This document shows, piece by piece, positions 1 to 8,857 of a stretch of DNA of 64,000 nucleotides. Made by a program: the position numbers and the translations under genes. Position 1 is the first letter of the stretch. Each line of letters opens with the position of its first letter. The DNA lies in the NCBI GenBank assembly GCA_945893365.1, contig CAMDED010000006.1, positions 36,254 through 100,253 of the forward strand, in the 5' to 3' direction. This stretch comes from Candidatus Sulfopaludibacter sp. SbA3 (lineage in GTDB: Bacteria; Acidobacteriota; Terriglobia; Bryobacterales; Bryobacteraceae). The notes under the pieces are model-generated. The model saw only the letters and a program-made list of their open reading frames with translations. It was not told the origin of the DNA and did no database searches.

Positions 1-109
1 CGAGGTAAACGGAATCGTGACCGGAGTACGCACCGCAATTTCCGTGTATAGCAAGGGAAAGCGCCCTTCAGTGGAGCACGTCACGCAGGACGAAGAGATG
101 TTCATCTAG
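1..109 (+). CDS. C-terminal end of an unidentified protein (partial)
   Basis: An open frame enters from the left edge and ends at TAG 107-109. The next gene's TTG start follows at once, so the two are probably one transcript and translationally coupled. The last 35 residues end in QDEEMFI and match no motif I recognise. The next gene is a CpsB/CapC-type PHP phosphatase, which suggests an exopolysaccharide gene such as a chain-length regulator or tyrosine kinase, but only context supports that. Confidence 0.5.
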   Translation, partial: EVNGIVTGVRTAISVYSKGKRPSVEHVTQDEEMFI

Positions 110-877
110 TTGGTCGACATTCACACCCACATTCTGTACGGCCTGGACGACGGCGCGCGCACGCTCGAGCAATCCGTCGCGATGGTGAGGATGGCGGGGG
201 CGAACGGCACCACCGACATCGTCGCCACGCCGCATTCGAATCGGGAATACACCTTCGATCCGGCCGCGATCGACAAGCGGATTCTCGAAGTGCGGGAGGC
301 CGTGGGCGAGGCGCCGCGAATCCATCGAGGCTGCGACTTACATCTTCATATGGAGAATATCCGCGACGCGCTCGAGAATCCGGCGAAGTACGCGATCAAC
401 CACAAGCGCTATGTCTTGGTGGAATTCAGCGATCTGCTGATTCCAAGCACCGCCTCGGACACTTTTGCACTGATGCTCGGCGCCGGAATGATTCCGATCG
501 TAACGCATCCCGAGCGGAACGCGCTGTTGCGCGGCCGCGCGGAGAAGCTGCGCGCGTGGGTGGAAATGGGATGCCCGATTCAGGTGACCGCGGGTTCGCT
601 TCTTGGGGCGTGGGGAAGGAATGCGGCCCGGTTCTCGGCGGCGCTTATCGGCGAGGGATTGGCCCACTTCGTGGCAAGCGATGCGCATGACGAGACGTAT
701 CGCAACACGTCCTTGCGCGAGGCGTACGAGTTCGCCAGCGCAAGGTGGGGCGCGAAAACGGCTCAGACGTTATTCGTGAGTAACCCCAAGGCCACGTTGA
801 GCGGCGCGGCCATAGAAAGGTATGCCAAACCGGAATCTCCGTCACGAAAAAAGTGGTACCGGCGGTGGTGGCGATAG
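110..877 (+). CDS. PHP-domain tyrosine-protein phosphatase, CpsB/CapC/Wzb type
   Basis: This 255-residue protein has the order of metal-binding motifs of the PHP family: DIHTHILYGLDDGA at the N-terminus (HxH), ATPHSN near residue 40, CDLHLH near 75, THPERN near 130 and ASDAHD near 190. The family members CpsB and CapC are manganese-dependent phosphotyrosine phosphatases that dephosphorylate the autokinase controlling capsule or exopolysaccharide export. Length is normal for the family. The start is a TTG directly behind the upstream stop codon; the alternative of a later start would remove the first HxH motif. A basic tail (SRKKWYRRWWR) ends the protein. Assignment to exopolysaccharide control is by family knowledge, because the partner kinase lies outside the window. 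Confidence 0.88.
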   Translation: MVDIHTHILYGLDDGARTLEQSVAMVRMAGANGTTDIVATPHSNREYTFDPAAIDKRILEVREAVGEAPRIHRGCDLHLHMENIRDALENPAKYAINHKRYVLVEFSDLLIPSTASDTFALMLGAGMIPIVTHPERNALLRGRAEKLRAWVEMGCPIQVTAGSLLGAWGRNAARFSAALIGEGLAHFVASDAHDETYRNTSLREAYEFASARWGAKTAQTLFVSNPKATLSGAAIERYAKPESPSRKKWYRRWWR

Positions 878-968
878 TAGCCGGCACGGATAAAAGACAA
901 TAGCCTGCCCCACCGGCCGCCGAATGCAACAGTTGTTTCATTCCAAGCCCTCAGTGTGCTTTCAAGAG

Positions 969-974
969 TATACT
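969..974 (+). promoter_or_regulatory. -10-like TATACT ahead of the TPR gene
   Basis: TATACT ends ten bases before the ATG of the TPR gene at 985. No good -35 is visible. If used, the transcript would have almost no leader. Confidence 0.3.
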
Positions 975-984
975 TTCAAAGAGT

Positions 985-2397
985 ATGTGGCTTCTCCTCG
1001 CGCTTGCGTGGCTCGGCGAAGGCAGGGTCCTGTTTGAGCGGAACAAATTCACCGAAGCCCGAGTGGCGTTGGAAAGGGCGGTGCGGAGCGAGCCGGGCAA
1101 CCATGAGGCGCGATACTGGCTGGGCTTCACCTGCCTCGCGCTAGCCGACTACGAGGCGGCGATTCTGCAGTTCGAGCGGATTGAGCGCAAGTACGCCTCA
1201 GATCCGGAATTTCTCTTTGCGGCTTCCGAGGCGTACACACGGCGGGCGCGGCAGCTATCGGACCTGTTGTCGTCGCGCGGCGAGGCATCCCCCCGGCGGC
1301 ATCAGCATCTGGCGCATCGTCACCTGGCGCGGGGCGATACGGCGAATGCGCTAACCGAAATCGGCCTGGCTCTCCAGAGCGACCCGGCTCTGAGGGGCGC
1401 CAATGAGGAGCGCGCGGAGATCCTGTGGTCGCAACAGCGGACGGAGGAGGCGGTGGCCGCGGCGCGGGCGGAGCTGGCGTTGAACGCCACCGCGTTCCTG
1501 TCGAATCTGCGATTGGGACAATACCTGCTCACGCGGCGGCAGGCCCGGGAAGCGCTCGGCCCTTTGCGGGTTGCCGTGCGCTACCTGCGGTACCCGGAGG
1601 CCCATCAACTTCTGGCATACGCATATGAGCAGCTGGGCCAGGCGGCCGGATCGCAAGGAGTGGTCCGGGCAGGCCTCGAAGTGTTTGGAGGCCACGCGGG
1701 CTTACTCGAAATGCGAAAGCCGGAGATTCCCGCCGTTGCGTTTGCCGCCGGTCCCGCGCTGACGGAAAAACCGCCGGCTCTCGCGGCGCTGCGGTCTGCT
1801 TCGACTTCGGACGACTCGTTGTTTTGGCTGAACGAATTATATGGTGAGCGGGCCGGCGATCTTATGAACCGGCTGGAGCGCGTGGCTCCGCAGTCGGCGC
1901 GCCTCGCGCAGGCAAAGGGCTTGAGCGCCGAGTACGACGAGGATTACGCGAAGGCCGAGGAGTTCTACCGCGAGGCGCTGCGGCGTTCGCCGGAAACGGC
2001 CGGGCTGCACTTTTCTCTCGGCCATGCGCTGCGCCGGCAAGGGAAGGATGAGGAAGCGGAAGCGGAACTTGCGCGCGATCTTCAGAACCATCTCGCCTTG
2101 TTTGAACGGGCGTTGATTCGTGTGAAGGGAGGAGAATTCCGGGCGGCGATACCACTTCTAGAAGAAGCGGTGAGGCTTTCGCCTCAATTCTCCGATGCGA
2201 AAACAGAGCTTGCCAAGTGCTATCTGCAGACGGACCAATCCGCGAAGGCGGTTCCCCTTCTCGAGAGCGTAATTTCAGGGCGTCGGGACCATCCCACGGC
2301 GCACTTCCTGCTGAGCCGCGCTTATCGGGCGCTTCATCAGCCGGCGCTCGCGCAGCGCGAACTCGACGTTCACCGCAAGCTAATTCAACCGAAATAG
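985..2397 (+). CDS. TPR-repeat protein, secreted or membrane-anchored
   Basis: A 470-residue protein with a short hydrophobic start (MWLLLALAWLGEG) followed by tetratricopeptide repeats. TPR-like helices with the W-L-G-Y/A-P pattern are clear near residues 15-80, 115-200 and 300-465 (for example EARYWLGFTCLALADYEAA and FSLGHALRRQGKDEEAEAEL). The middle part, about 230-290, is less regular. TPR proteins act as scaffolds for protein-protein contacts, and no catalytic domain is visible, so no specific role can be given. The gene follows the PHP phosphatase by about 100 bases and converges on the CRTAC1 gene with only 19 bases between the two stops. Confidence 0.82.
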   Translation: MWLLLALAWLGEGRVLFERNKFTEARVALERAVRSEPGNHEARYWLGFTCLALADYEAAILQFERIERKYASDPEFLFAASEAYTRRARQLSDLLSSRGEASPRRHQHLAHRHLARGDTANALTEIGLALQSDPALRGANEERAEILWSQQRTEEAVAAARAELALNATAFLSNLRLGQYLLTRRQAREALGPLRVAVRYLRYPEAHQLLAYAYEQLGQAAGSQGVVRAGLEVFGGHAGLLEMRKPEIPAVAFAAGPALTEKPPALAALRSASTSDDSLFWLNELYGERAGDLMNRLERVAPQSARLAQAKGLSAEYDEDYAKAEEFYREALRRSPETAGLHFSLGHALRRQGKDEEAEAELARDLQNHLALFERALIRVKGGEFRAAIPLLEEAVRLSPQFSDAKTELAKCYLQTDQSAKAVPLLESVISGRRDHPTAHFLLSRAYRALHQPALAQRELDVHRKLIQPK

Positions 2398-2416
2398 GGC
2401 GCTTGCCTGTCCGGCA

Positions 2417-4006
2417 TCAGCGGGGAGCGACCGTGACGATGCGGCCGGTCTCGAGATTTTCCAGCTTGCGCGTCGAGCCGTCCGGCCACGTGACATCGAG
2501 CGAACGGATGCGGCGGTCCTGATCGAGGCCGAAGGTGACTCTGGGGTCGCCCGCGGAGAGGTAGCTGCCGGCTGTCGACACGAGGCGTTCGAGGACCGCC
2601 CCGGACTCACGGGTGAGCTTGATACGGGCTCCAATGGCCCGGTCCTGGACATTCACGGTGAGCCAGCGGTTGGTATTGCCTCTATTCTTGAGGATTACGG
2701 CGCGACCGTCATTGCAGTTGATGGCGACATCGGGAAAACCGTCATTGTCGAGGTCGCCGAAGGCAGCTCCCCGAGCGGCAAGTGGTGTCTTGAAGATTTC
2801 TCCACTCTCGTTCGAGACGTCTTCAAACTTTCCTTTGACGTTGCGCATGAGGAGGGGCGGTTCGAGGTAGTGGAGGCCGGGTTGGGTGAGTTCGATGTTG
2901 TCCATGACGTGACCCTGGGCGACGAACAGATCGAGCCACCCGTCGTTGTCGTAATCGACGAAGCGGGTTCCCCAGCCGGAGTGCCGCGCGGTGATGCGGC
3001 CGACGCCTGTGCCTCCGGTAACGTATTCGAAGCTGTCCTTCAGATTGCGAAACAGGCTGTAGCGCTGGTTGGCGAGGGCGTTGATGAAGACGTCGGGCCA
3101 GCCGTCATTGTCGTAATCGCCGAAGTCGGCGCCCATGCCGGCGAAAGTGCGGCCGTCGTCGTCGTAAGCGAGACCGAGCGTAAGGGCCACTTCTTCAAAC
3201 GTGCCGTCGCGTTTGTTGTGGAAGAGCTGCTGAGGGAAGGAATCGTTCGCCACCAGGATGTCGGGCCAACCGTCGCGATCGTAGTCCTGGAACGCGACGC
3301 CGAGGCCTTTGCCGAGCGCTTTGGCGATACCGGATTTTACAGTAACGTCGGTGAACGTGCCATCCCGGTTGTTGTGAAACAGCAGATGCGAGGCGGGCTG
3401 GAACTGATCGGGATGACAGTAAGCGCGGAAGCCGGGCTTGCGTTCGCCACAGAAAGGGTTGCGGGAGAAGTCCCAATCGACATAGCGCGCGACGAACAGA
3501 TCGACCGCGCCATCGCGGTCATAGTCGACGAACATCGCTCCCGCGGACCAGCCGGAGGCCGCAACGCCCGCGCTGTCCGTTACGTCGGCGAACGTGCCGT
3601 CGCCGCGATTGCGGTAGAGGATGTTGCGGCCGTAGTTCGTGACGTAGAGGTCCGTACGGCCGTCATTGTCGAAATCGCCGGTGGCGACGCCCATTCCGTA
3701 AGAGTGTCCCCGGACTCCGGCTCTTTCAGTGACGTCCGTGAAAGTAAAGTTTCCGTTGTTGCGGTAGAGGCGGTTCCAGTAGCGGGGGTTCGACTTATCG
3801 GTGGCGGGAAGGCTCGCTCCGTTGACAAAGAACAGGTCGAGCTTTCCGTCGCCGTCGTAGTCGAACATGGCGACTCCGCCGGTCATGGATTCGAGGAGGT
3901 ATTTCTCCGGCGTGTGGCTGGCCTCGTTCTTGAAGCCGACTCCCGATTGCGCCGTCACGTCCACGAATTGCGGGAGCGCGGCGGCGAGGAGAAGCAGGAA
4001 CGGCAT
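2417..4006 (-). CDS. CRTAC1-family protein with FG-GAP/VCBS repeats and ASPIC/UnbV domain
   Basis: This 529-residue secreted protein begins with a signal peptide (MPFLLLLAAALPQ) and the typical FVDVTAQSGVGF opening. At least six FG-GAP/VCBS blades follow, with calcium-binding DxDxDGxxD motifs such as DYDGDGKLDLF, DFDNDGRTDLY, DYDRDGAVDLF, DYDRDGWPD, DYDNDGWPDVF and DLDNDGFPD. Together they predict an integrin-like beta-propeller outside the cytoplasm. The last ~90 residues form an ASPIC/UnbV domain (GARIKL, AGSYLSAGDPRVTFGL, VTWPDGS). The family is common in Acidobacteriota and marine bacteria and has no proven biochemical role. The start lies three bases behind the stop of a small upstream ORF, which suggests coupled translation. 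Opposite-strand open frames across this gene come from its repeated GAT/GAC codons. Confidence 0.92.
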   Translation of the reverse strand: MPFLLLLAAALPQFVDVTAQSGVGFKNEASHTPEKYLLESMTGGVAMFDYDGDGKLDLFFVNGASLPATDKSNPRYWNRLYRNNGNFTFTDVTERAGVRGHSYGMGVATGDFDNDGRTDLYVTNYGRNILYRNRGDGTFADVTDSAGVAASGWSAGAMFVDYDRDGAVDLFVARYVDWDFSRNPFCGERKPGFRAYCHPDQFQPASHLLFHNNRDGTFTDVTVKSGIAKALGKGLGVAFQDYDRDGWPDILVANDSFPQQLFHNKRDGTFEEVALTLGLAYDDDGRTFAGMGADFGDYDNDGWPDVFINALANQRYSLFRNLKDSFEYVTGGTGVGRITARHSGWGTRFVDYDNDGWLDLFVAQGHVMDNIELTQPGLHYLEPPLLMRNVKGKFEDVSNESGEIFKTPLAARGAAFGDLDNDGFPDVAINCNDGRAVILKNRGNTNRWLTVNVQDRAIGARIKLTRESGAVLERLVSTAGSYLSAGDPRVTFGLDQDRRIRSLDVTWPDGSTRKLENLETGRIVTVAPR

Positions 4007-4009
4007 GGA

Positions 4010-4249
4010 TTAGGCCTGGAGATGCTTGACCGCGTCGCCGTGGACATCCGCGAGGCGGAAATCGCGGCACTGGAAGCAGTAGGGTTCGCCGCTTTCGCCG
4101 AGCGTGATGCCGGGCTTGATGCCGCCGGTCATCGACATGGCGAACGCTTTAAGGCGGCCTCGCGGCTCGAACGGGAGCCGCCGATCCGGGAACGAAGCCG
4201 ACAAGACATCCCGCACAATATGCAGTTCGTTGGATTCAGATTGGTCCAT
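4010..4249 (-). CDS. Small hypothetical protein coupled to the CRTAC1 gene
   Basis: A 79-residue ORF that I do not recognise. The start at 4249 is chosen because a GGAGAGG ribosome-binding site lies five bases upstream; a longer reading from 4315 has no such site. Its TAA stop is three bases before the CRTAC1 ATG, the spacing of a two-gene operon. The C-terminal half contains a CFQC pair, which could bind a metal, and the rest is mixed and soluble with no signal peptide. Coupling and the good ribosome-binding site argue that it is real, but codon evidence is thin. Confidence 0.5.
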   Translation of the reverse strand: MDQSESNELHIVRDVLSASFPDRRLPFEPRGRLKAFAMSMTGGIKPGITLGESGEPYCFQCRDFRLADVHGDAVKHLQA

Positions 4250-4415
4250 ATGCCCTCTCCGCGCCACCCCCTTTGGTTGTGGCAAAAAATCGAGAACCCA
4301 ACGATGTTCGAACAAGTATATACCAAAGTCCTATTTCGATTCCCGGCCTGGATTCCTCCCGAACCGTCTCAAACCAGGGCTGCGCCGGAGGACGGTCTGT
4401 AAATCGGTTTGATGC

Positions 4416-4421
4416 TATTCT
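4416..4421 (+). promoter_or_regulatory. -10-like TATTCT, probable leaderless promoter
   Basis: TATTCT ends exactly six bases before the GTG start at 4428. That places the expected transcription start on the initiation codon. No Shine-Dalgarno sequence precedes the GTG. The -35 match is poor. Confidence 0.4.
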
Positions 4422-4427
4422 GAACCC

Positions 4428-6122
4428 GTGAAAGCAACGTTGTTGTACCTAGCCGTTCCTCTACTTGCCGCGGATGCCGACTTGATTCTGCATAATGGGA
4501 AGGTCGTCACTGTCGACGCGGGCTTCTCCATCGTTCAAGCCGTCGCCGTGAAGGGTTCGCGGATCACGGCCGCGGGGACGAACGACAGCGTAATCAGGGC
4601 GGAGCGCGGCGGCGCCACGCGGATGATCGACCTCCACGGAGGCACCGTGCTTCCGGGGCTCTTCGACAGTCACGTCCACGCCCTTTCCGCGGGGCTCAGC
4701 GAGTTTCGCGAACCCCTGCCGCCGCTCGATTCATTCGATGCCGTCCAAAACTTCATCCGGGCGCGCGCCGCAAAAACGCCAACCGGCGAGTGGATCGTGG
4801 TCCCACGCACTTTCCCCACGCGGCTGCGCGAAATGCGCATGCCCACACGTGAGGTTTTGGACGTCGCCGATAAGCATCCCGTCCTGTTCGACGCAAGCTA
4901 CGTCGTCGTCGTGAACAGCTTGGCGCTGAGGGCAAGCGCCATTACGCGCGCGATTCCGAATCCGCCGGGCGGCGAGATCGTAAAAGACGCGGCGGGCGAA
5001 CCGAATGGGATTCTCAAGAACGGGCAATCTTTGCTGAAGGGCTTGCAGCGCGCCGAGCGCTTCACGGAGGACGAGAAGCTGCGGGCGCTTGAAGAAATGC
5101 TGAAGCGCTACGTCGAAGCCGGTCTGACGTCCGTATCGGACCGCGCGGTGGACGCGGAGCAGATCGCGCTCTACCGGAAGCTGCGCGCCGCGGGCCGCTT
5201 GCCCGTCCGCGCGACGCTGACGTGGCGCGTGGAAGCTTCCCGCCCCGTCGAAACCGTCAACCAGGAGATCCGCGCGGCCGGATTCAAGACCGGAAGCGGA
5301 GACGATTGGCTGCGGTTCGGCGCATTCAAGGTCACGCTCGACGGAGGCATGACCATCGGCACCGCGTATCAACGCGCGCCCTACGGCGAATTCGGAAGGC
5401 AGCTCTACGGAACGACCAATCCGGACGACCGCGGGCAGCTCTTCATCGCGCCCGCGAAGCTGCTCTCGATCATGGAAACCGCGCGCGATCGGGGCTGGCA
5501 GTTGACGGCCCATTCCCAGGGCGGCGGGGCGATCGACAATTTTCTGGATGCGATGGAAGAGCTCGACAAGCGCCGCTCGATCAAAGACTCACGCTCCCAT
5601 CTGATGCATGCGAGCTTTCAAAAGCCGGAAGCGATCGCCCGCGCGAAGAAGCTTGGCATTGACGCGGATGTGCAATCGCCATGGCTCTACCTCGACGGAG
5701 CCGCGCTCGAGAAAGTGTTCGGCTCGCAGGGGCTGCGGTACTATTTTCCGCTGCGATCCTACCTGGACGCGGGCGTGATGGTCGCGGCAGGCAGCGATCA
5801 CATGATCGGGCACGATCGGAATTCGGCGACGAATCCCTACAATCCGTTCCTGAGCATGTGGATCGCCGTCACCCGCAACCGGAAGGGCGCGGAGCCCATG
5901 TGGCCGGTTGAGCGGATCTCGCGTCCGGAAGCGCTTAAGATGCACTCGATCTGGGCGGCGCGGATGCAGTTTGCCGAGAAGGAAAAAGGGTCGATCGAGC
6001 CTGGAAAACTGGCGGACCTGGTCGCGATCGACCGCGACTATCTGACGTGCGCGGAAAACGAGATCAAGGACATCAGGCCGGTCCTCGTAATTCTCGACGG
6101 CAAGGCTGTCTATAAGCGGTAG
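4428..6122 (+). CDS. YtcJ-like metal-dependent amidohydrolase, exported
   Basis: The 564-residue protein begins with a signal peptide (MKATLLYLAVPLLAADA) and then the amidohydrolase-3 opening DLILHNGKVVTVD. PGLFDSHVHAL near residue 80 holds the metal-binding HxH. Further family landmarks are LTAHSQGGGA near 360, HLMHASFQKPE near 390, AAGSDHMIGHD near 455 (Asp of the active site) and the C-terminal GSIEPGKLADLVAIDRD strand. Family members hydrolyse amide or related C-N bonds of small metabolites, and the substrate here cannot be told. The gene runs divergently from the small ORF/CRTAC1 pair and is followed 54 bases later by an MFS transporter, which might carry its substrate or product. The start is GTG. 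Confidence 0.88.
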   Translation: MKATLLYLAVPLLAADADLILHNGKVVTVDAGFSIVQAVAVKGSRITAAGTNDSVIRAERGGATRMIDLHGGTVLPGLFDSHVHALSAGLSEFREPLPPLDSFDAVQNFIRARAAKTPTGEWIVVPRTFPTRLREMRMPTREVLDVADKHPVLFDASYVVVVNSLALRASAITRAIPNPPGGEIVKDAAGEPNGILKNGQSLLKGLQRAERFTEDEKLRALEEMLKRYVEAGLTSVSDRAVDAEQIALYRKLRAAGRLPVRATLTWRVEASRPVETVNQEIRAAGFKTGSGDDWLRFGAFKVTLDGGMTIGTAYQRAPYGEFGRQLYGTTNPDDRGQLFIAPAKLLSIMETARDRGWQLTAHSQGGGAIDNFLDAMEELDKRRSIKDSRSHLMHASFQKPEAIARAKKLGIDADVQSPWLYLDGAALEKVFGSQGLRYYFPLRSYLDAGVMVAAGSDHMIGHDRNSATNPYNPFLSMWIAVTRNRKGAEPMWPVERISRPEALKMHSIWAARMQFAEKEKGSIEPGKLADLVAIDRDYLTCAENEIKDIRPVLVILDGKAVYKR

Positions 6123-6176
6123 ACCGCGGCCCATGTGTTATAAGTAATGGTTCCCCTACGCTCGCCCGAGGGCCAG

Positions 6177-7460
6177 ATGAATCGAAAAACATTCTACGGT
6201 TGGTGGATTACCTTCGCCGCGTTCTGTACGTTCGGCATCGCCGTCGGCATCCCGTACTACAGCATGCCGTTCTTCTACGACTATTACGAAAAGTCGCCGG
6301 CGGACGGCGGATTCGGATGGTCGCGTCCGGATATCACCTTGGGATTTCCCTTAGCGGCTCTGGCAACGCTGTGGGTGGGGCCTCTGCTCGTGCACCGTTT
6401 CAGCCCTCGCAAGATGATCCTGATCGGAACGGCTGCGACGGCGTTGGCCATGGCCGGATTCGGATTGATGGGCGGCGGACTCGCGCCTTACTACGGGCTC
6501 TGGCTCATCTATTTGGTGGGCTACATTTTCTCGGGCCCAATTCCGCATCAGGTCATCATTTCGCATTGGTTCCGGAAGAAGCGCGGCGTGGCGATGGGCG
6601 TCGCCTACCTGGGCGTGGGCGTCTTTGCAGCGGCGTCCACGAAATACATCGCAAAGCCCCTGGTCGAGCAGTTCGGATTTCATACCGCGCTGCAAGTGAT
6701 GGGCGGCCTGATGCTTCTGGCCTGGCCGATCGCGATCTGGGTCATGAAGGACAAGCCTTCGGAAATCGGGCAATTCCCCGACGGCACGCCCGATTCCGGC
6801 GGCTACACCGCGCCGCCTCCGCAAAGCTTCCACTACCTGCTGCGGCAGAGCTCGTTCTGGCTGCTGGTTATAGGGAGCTTCTGCTCCATCGGCTCCATCG
6901 GGTCCATCAATCAGCACATGAAATTGATCTTCAAGGATCAGGGATTCACGGATCAGAAGCTGCTGAACAGCGCGTTCGCCGATGCGCTTTTCTGCATCAG
7001 CGTTTCAAGTATCGCCGGGCGCCTGTTCATCGGTTGGCTCGCGGACAGATTCCCGAAAAAATATGTGATGACGATCACCTACGTCCTGGTGGCCATCACG
7101 ATTCCGCTGCTGCTTCTCGTCAGGCCGCCCGAGACGCCCTATCTGTTCGCGATTCTGTTCGGCTTTGGAATGGGCGCGGACTACATGCTGATTCCGCTCA
7201 TGGCCGCGGAGCAGTTCGGCGCCGCGACGCTCGCGCGGGCGATGGCGATTATCCTCCCCACCGACACGATCGGACAGACCTGGTTTCCCTATGGCGTTTC
7301 GCTGCTGAGACAGCATTTCGGAGACTACAGCGTGGCCCTTGGCGCCGTATTCGGGCTGGCGGTAATCGGGGCATTGGCGGTGGGGTTGCTTCCCAAACAT
7401 GGCCGGCAGGATGAGACATTTCACCTACAAGACCCTAAGCGAACTCCGGCAAGCCGCTGA
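6177..7460 (+). CDS. MFS transporter, OFA/monocarboxylate-like
   Basis: Twelve hydrophobic segments fit the major facilitator fold. It opens with FYGWWITFAAFCTFGIAVGI, shows the loop 2-3 basic motif (HRFSPRK), and has a second-half equivalent GRLFIGWLADRFPKKY near residue 290. The GWW opening and overall layout resemble the oxalate/formate antiporter and monocarboxylate branch, so an organic anion is a reasonable guess. I start at ATG 6177 rather than 6147: the first option has a GAGGG stretch upstream and begins at the family-like NRKTFYGWW, while the second has no ribosome-binding site. The 3' end overlaps the next gene by 50 bases, which indicates an operon with the flavoprotein. Confidence 0.88.
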   Translation: MNRKTFYGWWITFAAFCTFGIAVGIPYYSMPFFYDYYEKSPADGGFGWSRPDITLGFPLAALATLWVGPLLVHRFSPRKMILIGTAATALAMAGFGLMGGGLAPYYGLWLIYLVGYIFSGPIPHQVIISHWFRKKRGVAMGVAYLGVGVFAAASTKYIAKPLVEQFGFHTALQVMGGLMLLAWPIAIWVMKDKPSEIGQFPDGTPDSGGYTAPPPQSFHYLLRQSSFWLLVIGSFCSIGSIGSINQHMKLIFKDQGFTDQKLLNSAFADALFCISVSSIAGRLFIGWLADRFPKKYVMTITYVLVAITIPLLLLVRPPETPYLFAILFGFGMGADYMLIPLMAAEQFGAATLARAMAIILPTDTIGQTWFPYGVSLLRQHFGDYSVALGAVFGLAVIGALAVGLLPKHGRQDETFHLQDPKRTPASR

Positions 7461-8832
7461 AGAGCAGGGCGCGAGGCACGTTCAGTTCGAAGACGATCCG
7501 GAACAGGTGAAGGACCTGCTCGCGCGGAAGGTGCGCGTAGGCGGACTCACTGTCGGCAACTCGCTGGCGATTCACCCGATGGAGGGCTGCGACTCGACGC
7601 CCGACGGGCGGCCGGACGAGCTGACGTGGAGGCGTTACGAGCGATTCGCCCGCGGCGGGGCCAAGCTGATCTGGTTCGAAGCCACGGCGATCCGCGAGGA
7701 CGGCCGCGCAAATCCGCGCCAGCTCTGGATCAGACCGGACAACGTTTCAGACTTCGCGCGCCTCGTGGACCGCGTCCTCGAATTGCATCGCGAGCGGTTC
7801 GGCACCGTCGACGACTTGCTGATGCCGTGCCAGTTGACGCACTCCGGCCGGTACAGCGTGCCGCGGAAGATTATCGCGTACCACAATCCGCATATCGACA
7901 GGAAGAGCGGCACGCCGCCGGACTGGCCCGTGATCACGGACGCAGAGATCGAGCGGCTGGAGGACGATTTCGCGGCGGGCGCGAAGCTAGCGGTGGCGGC
8001 CGGGTTCCGCTCGCTCGACGTGAAGGTGACGCACGGCTACCTGATGTCGGAACTGCTTGGCGCGAAAACGCGGGAGGGGCGCTACGGCGGTCCGCTTGAG
8101 AACCGCGTGCGGATGACGCGAAACGTGATTGGGAAGATCCGCGCCGCGGTGGGCGGCGGCGTCACGATCGCGATGCGCCTCGGGTGCTTTGACGGCGTGC
8201 CGTATTTCCGCGATCCGGCTACGGGCCTGGGCGTGCCGTGCGACTACGAGACGCCTTATCCGTATGGCTTTGGCGTGGACGCCGCGAATCCGCTGGAACC
8301 GGATCTCGGCGAAGTGAAACGGGCGATTCGGTGGTTCAAGGAATCCGGCGTCGAGGTGTTGAACGCTTCGATGGCCTGCCCTTATTACAATCCGCATATC
8401 GGGCGGCCGTTCGAAAAGCCGGACGATGGAAACTATGAGCAACCGGAACATCCGTTAGCCGGCGTGGACCGTCATTTCCGGGTTGCGGGTGAGTTGCAGC
8501 GGACGTTTCCGGACCTGCCGATGGTGGGGACCGGTTACAGTTGGCTGCAGAAGTACGCGCTGAATGCCGGGGCGAAAAATATTGCGGATGGCAACATCCG
8601 GTTCGTTGGACTGGGGCGGAACGCGCTGGCGTATCCGGATTTCGCCGTGGACGCGCTCGCGTCGGGGGAGCTGGACGAGCGCCGCGTGTGCAAGACGCTG
8701 ACGTATTGTACATTCCTCATGCGTCAAAAGAACCATCCGCTGGGGCAGTTTCCTACCGGCTGTCCGCCCTTCGACAAGGAAGGCTATGGGGAGATCATGA
8801 AGATCGCCCGCGCGGCGCAGCGAGGACAGTAG
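7411..8832 (+). CDS. NADH:flavin oxidoreductase, Old Yellow Enzyme family
   Basis: A TIM-barrel OYE-family enzyme of 473 residues. Conserved landmarks are the N-terminal strand VRVGGLTVGNSLAIHPMEG, the substrate/FMN region LMPCQLTHSGRYSVP, the KVTHGYLMSELL motif with its catalytic-type His, RYGGPLENRVRM, and the C-terminal FMN-phosphate region FVGLGRNALAYPDFA. Cysteines of the C-terminal 4Fe-4S type found in 2,4-dienoyl-CoA reductases are not obvious, so it is probably a flavin-only member. It carries an unusual N-terminal helix of ~45 residues and a long insert around residue 280. The start at 7411 follows a GGCAGG stretch; ATG 7399 is possible. It overlaps the transporter gene, so it probably reduces a compound that the transporter imports. 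Confidence 0.88.
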   Translation: MRHFTYKTLSELRQAAEEQGARHVQFEDDPEQVKDLLARKVRVGGLTVGNSLAIHPMEGCDSTPDGRPDELTWRRYERFARGGAKLIWFEATAIREDGRANPRQLWIRPDNVSDFARLVDRVLELHRERFGTVDDLLMPCQLTHSGRYSVPRKIIAYHNPHIDRKSGTPPDWPVITDAEIERLEDDFAAGAKLAVAAGFRSLDVKVTHGYLMSELLGAKTREGRYGGPLENRVRMTRNVIGKIRAAVGGGVTIAMRLGCFDGVPYFRDPATGLGVPCDYETPYPYGFGVDAANPLEPDLGEVKRAIRWFKESGVEVLNASMACPYYNPHIGRPFEKPDDGNYEQPEHPLAGVDRHFRVAGELQRTFPDLPMVGTGYSWLQKYALNAGAKNIADGNIRFVGLGRNALAYPDFAVDALASGELDERRVCKTLTYCTFLMRQKNHPLGQFPTGCPPFDKEGYGEIMKIARAAQRGQ

Positions 8833-8857
8833 CGGAACTGCATCTTCAGGCAGAGCG

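Noticed and set aside
2870..4402. Long open frame opposite the CRTAC1 gene (510 codons)
   Set aside because: It is valine- and glutamate-rich because it mirrors the repeated DYDxDG codons of the real gene, and has no family motif. The real gene has a signal peptide, blades and a C-terminal domain.
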